DNA of 30,000 nucleotides, taken from Chara braunii (taxonomy: Eukaryota > Streptophyta > Charophyceae > Charales > Characeae). The notes beneath the pieces are model-generated. The model saw only the letters and a program-made list of their open reading frames with translations. It was not told where the DNA came from and did not search any database. Location: contig BFEA01000120.1 of NCBI GenBank assembly GCA_003427395.1, positions 3,176,419 to 3,206,418 on the forward strand. Direction: 5' to 3'. Position 1 is the first letter of the stretch. Each line of letters begins with the position of its first letter. The position numbers were made by a program, and so were the translations under genes. Below are positions 27,773 to 30,000 of the stretch, piece after piece.

Positions 27773-29230
27773 TCATTCTGAGTCCTCGATGAACGCATCG
27801 TAAGCAAGCAAGGCAAAGAGGTTCCTAGAATATTCCGTCGCAGTAAGCCTCGCGGAGATCTTAGGAGTAGCGTTAGCTGCGATTTGTTGCTCGTAGGCTT
27901 TAACAACGCGTGGTGCGCTGCGTATCAGTTCCTGCTTGGAAATCCAGTACATGTCGTCCAACGGGTGATACATGAAGTGAACCTGGTACTGTCTGTTGTG
28001 TCCCTTCCCTACGTGCTGTTTAATTCTGTCTATCTCGTGCCCGCCTTTGATTGCACGAGGGATCATGTCTTCGCGATAATCGAATGTCTTAGCGTCACGG
28101 TGGAGGTACAGTTTTGATGCATGGAACACGGGGTATGTGCGCAGATGGGCTGGCACATCAACTACGTACGAAGGGCCAAAGTGATCTTCGCCAATCACAT
28201 CCAAAACTTCCCACGGACCATACTAGAGTGGGAGAAGTTTGCGAGAGACTCCCTCTTCTTCTGAAAATTCAGACATCTTGACCCAGACATAGCTTCCTAC
28301 CTGAATATCCGATGGTCGGCGCCTTTTGTTTGCATGATGGATCATGGCGTGCTGACGCTTGGTCATTGTTGCAATGGCAACCTTGAGCAAGCGATCATAC
28401 TTGGGCCCGAAGCCAGGCCTGCTGGGTGTTAAGCCAGCTGGCTGCTCAGGGAATAGGTAGGAGAGCAGATTATGGATCTGCCAACCGTAATGCAACCTGT
28501 TGGGTCTCATGCCGGTGGGAGAATGGACGGAGTTGTTGTACAACCCCTTAACGGAATACAACTCTTCATCCCATGTTTCCTGATCCGGAATAATCAAGGC
28601 GCGGAGAAGTTGAAACACAGTCTGGTTTATCTCCTCAGCCAAACCATGGGCTTCGGGGTGTCGGCCAGATGTCATACACAGCCTGATTCCTAGTTGAGAC
28701 GTGAAGTCCTTCCATTCAGTATTAATGAAGCGCGGATCCCGATCGCTCACAAGAGACTTCGGGGTTCCGAACTGCAGAATGTACTTCTGTTTGAACTCAC
28801 GGATCACTAGTTCTGTTGGAGCATGAGGTGGCAAAGGAATCAGATTAAGGAACTTAGAGAATCAGTCAACAATCACCATGACTTGTGAGTAGTTGTTCTC
28901 ACTTACCTTTCCCAAGTCGGTGAAGTCGATGGAGACGGACTCCCCGGGACCTTCGGGAATGGGAAGGGGTGTGAGTAGCCCCATGGGCTTTTGTCTGCAT
29001 GGTTTGATTCGTTGACAGACTTGACATTCTGCCACAGACTTTTCAGCAGTCCCTTTCATGCCAGGTCAATCAAACTGTCTCAGCAGATTTGCGTACGTCT
29101 TTGCCATGCCGAAGTGTCTGCTCCGGCCATGAGTCAAATCCAGGAAGTGCGTGCGGAGCGGCTCGTGGTTGGGCACACACAAGCGGTTGTGGTTCCCGTA
29201 GCGACGAAAAATCACAAATACTTAGTAAAT
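27773..29230 (-). pseudogene. Ty3/gypsy integrase with chromodomain-like tail, decayed
   Basis: The minus-strand reading stays in one frame from about 29200 down to 27773. It begins with a zinc-binding part (LCVPNHEPL, HGRSRHFGMAKTYANLLRQF, CQVCQRIKP). A catalytic core follows: first Asp in SIDFTDL, second in VSDRDPRF, Glu in HPEAHGLAEEINQT, with exactly 35 residues between the last two. After this come the usual PNRLHYGW and GSYVWVKMSEFS segments. The tail contains GRQYQV-like NRQYQVHFMYHPLDDMYW, resembling a chromodomain. Three in-frame stops (29066-29068, 28862-28864, 28223-28225) interrupt it. Upstream polymerase and RNase H are not recognisable. Integrase normally inserts the element's cDNA into the genome. 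Confidence 0.9.
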
Positions 29231-29520
29231 TTGGCATACACCTTCGGGTTAAAGACAACAGATTGTTTTTTAGCCATCAAACCGCCAGTTCACCCGAAGC
29301 AAGGTACTGCCGTTGCTGGTTTACGCGGCGAGAGCATTTCGATCCGGGCCTGGGCCAGTAGTGGAAGCGGCAGGCCACTTTGGAAAGTAGCAGTTGCAGG
29401 CGCACGAGCCCTGGAGGTTAGCTTCATGAACTAAGGCTTGCGTGAACTGGTGGTTGACGAAAGGTTGCTAAATAGAGGAGTTCAAGATCCCTTTGGAAAA
29501 ATATGAGAGTATCAAACCTG
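29231..29520 (-). other. Possible degraded upstream part of the Ty3/gypsy polyprotein
   Basis: On the minus strand a short VVFNPKVYAKFTKYL segment leads towards the integrase. Further upstream a GPDRNALAA-stop reading vaguely recalls the end of RNase H. This is too eroded to call with confidence. Confidence 0.3.
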
Positions 29521-29567
29521 TTAGATTCAGTAATATCCAATGGATGATAGCTGATGCAACACTGTGA

Positions 29568-29960
29568 GTAAGTCAATGGCTTCATGAGAGAAGGAAGCAC
29601 CCTTACCCCGAGAGTACAGATGGCTGTCGCATGTGCAATGAAAATGAATCGGAAGACCTCCTACATTATCTCCTGGAGTGTCCCCAGACTGATTGGTGGT
29701 GGGACAGAGCCTAAGGAATATGGTGGTCATTTCCCCTGGTCACCCCACACAGTCCCTATTATGGACTGACCATTGGTGGTGGGAAAGAGCCTAAGGAATA
29801 TGGTGGTCATTTCCCCTGGTCACCCCACACAGTCCCTATTATGGACTGACCTCCCACGCAACCCCCTGCCTCAATGTAGGATGTGGAGCAGCTTGATCAG
29901 GAAGGCGACACTGTGGGTGGTCTGGAAAAGACGGTGGACAGTGGCTATCGATAAGCCGGG
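29568..29960 (+). pseudogene. 3' end of a LINE-like reverse transcriptase polyprotein
   Basis: In frame from 29568, the translation includes WLHERRKHPYPES, then CRMCNENESEDLLHYLLECP. This is the CxxC...HxxxxC zinc-binding motif found after the polymerase domain of many plant non-LTR elements (zf-RVT type). The frame stops at 29712. After an 80-bp tandem duplication, another frame gives SLIRKATLWVVWKRRWTVA, a typical C-terminal ending of such proteins. The fragment lacks the polymerase itself. Confidence 0.65.
29691..29850. repeat. 80-bp tandem duplication in the LINE-like fragment
   Basis: Copies 29691-29770 and 29771-29850 differ at only two positions (the first base, and GGGACAGAG versus GGGAAAGAG). 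Eighty is not a multiple of three, so the duplication shifts the reading frame. Confidence 0.96.
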
Positions 29961-30000
29961 AGGTGGAAAAGGAAGATGCATGAGATGAGGTGAAAGAGCT

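Noticed and set aside
1-30000. CRISPR arrays, bacterial operons or phage-like modules
   Set aside because: No repeat-spacer pattern, no ribosome-binding sites, and the spliced gene and retroelements are plainly eukaryotic. The tandem repeats found are contiguous, without unique spacers.

Overview
This is a eukaryotic window with one host gene, carried on the + strand. Six short exons of a VPS13-family bridge-type lipid-transfer protein lie between 3988 and 26407. They encode its first 166 residues, the chorein_N domain. All six exons join with GT/AG splice sites and matching phases, and the gene runs on past the window end. The wording of the chorein region is closest to plant (VPS13M-type) proteins as I remember them. 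Together with very long, repeat-filled introns, this suggests a streptophyte with a large genome, such as a charophyte alga or an early-diverging land plant. That placement is inference. A single N at 21095 shows this is draft assembly.

Layout. 1-3987 is the upstream region: a CT microsatellite, foldbacks, diverged tandem repeats, two tRNA-like (SINE-type) segments and a duplicated block just before the ATG. Intron 1 (4085-11689) starts with a long pyrimidine tract. It then holds about 4 kb of purine-rich GAA/GAG trinucleotide repeats, including a tandemly duplicated GAA-cored unit, and ends with a cluster of antisense 5S-rRNA-like sequences and a partial copy of exon 2. Intron 2 (11768-13481) has inverted and tandem repeats. 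Intron 3 (13595-14460) has two tRNA-like segments. Intron 4 (14555-21792) is almost entirely one LTR retrotransposon. It has 1.3-1.6 kb LTRs and a decayed gag, shows no recognisable reverse transcriptase or integrase, and sits in a GT microsatellite. Intron 5 (21837-26335) has several tandem repeats. Beyond exon 6 (26408-30000) are a decayed antisense Ty3/gypsy integrase with a chromodomain-like tail and the 3' end of a LINE-like reverse transcriptase.

The elements appear to be passengers in the introns. No operon, CRISPR array or bacterial system is present, and I found no convincing new multi-gene system. The most notable features are the spliced VPS13 start, the intronic GAA region with its opposing pyrimidine tract, the 5S-derived array, and the gag-only LTR element in a microsatellite.
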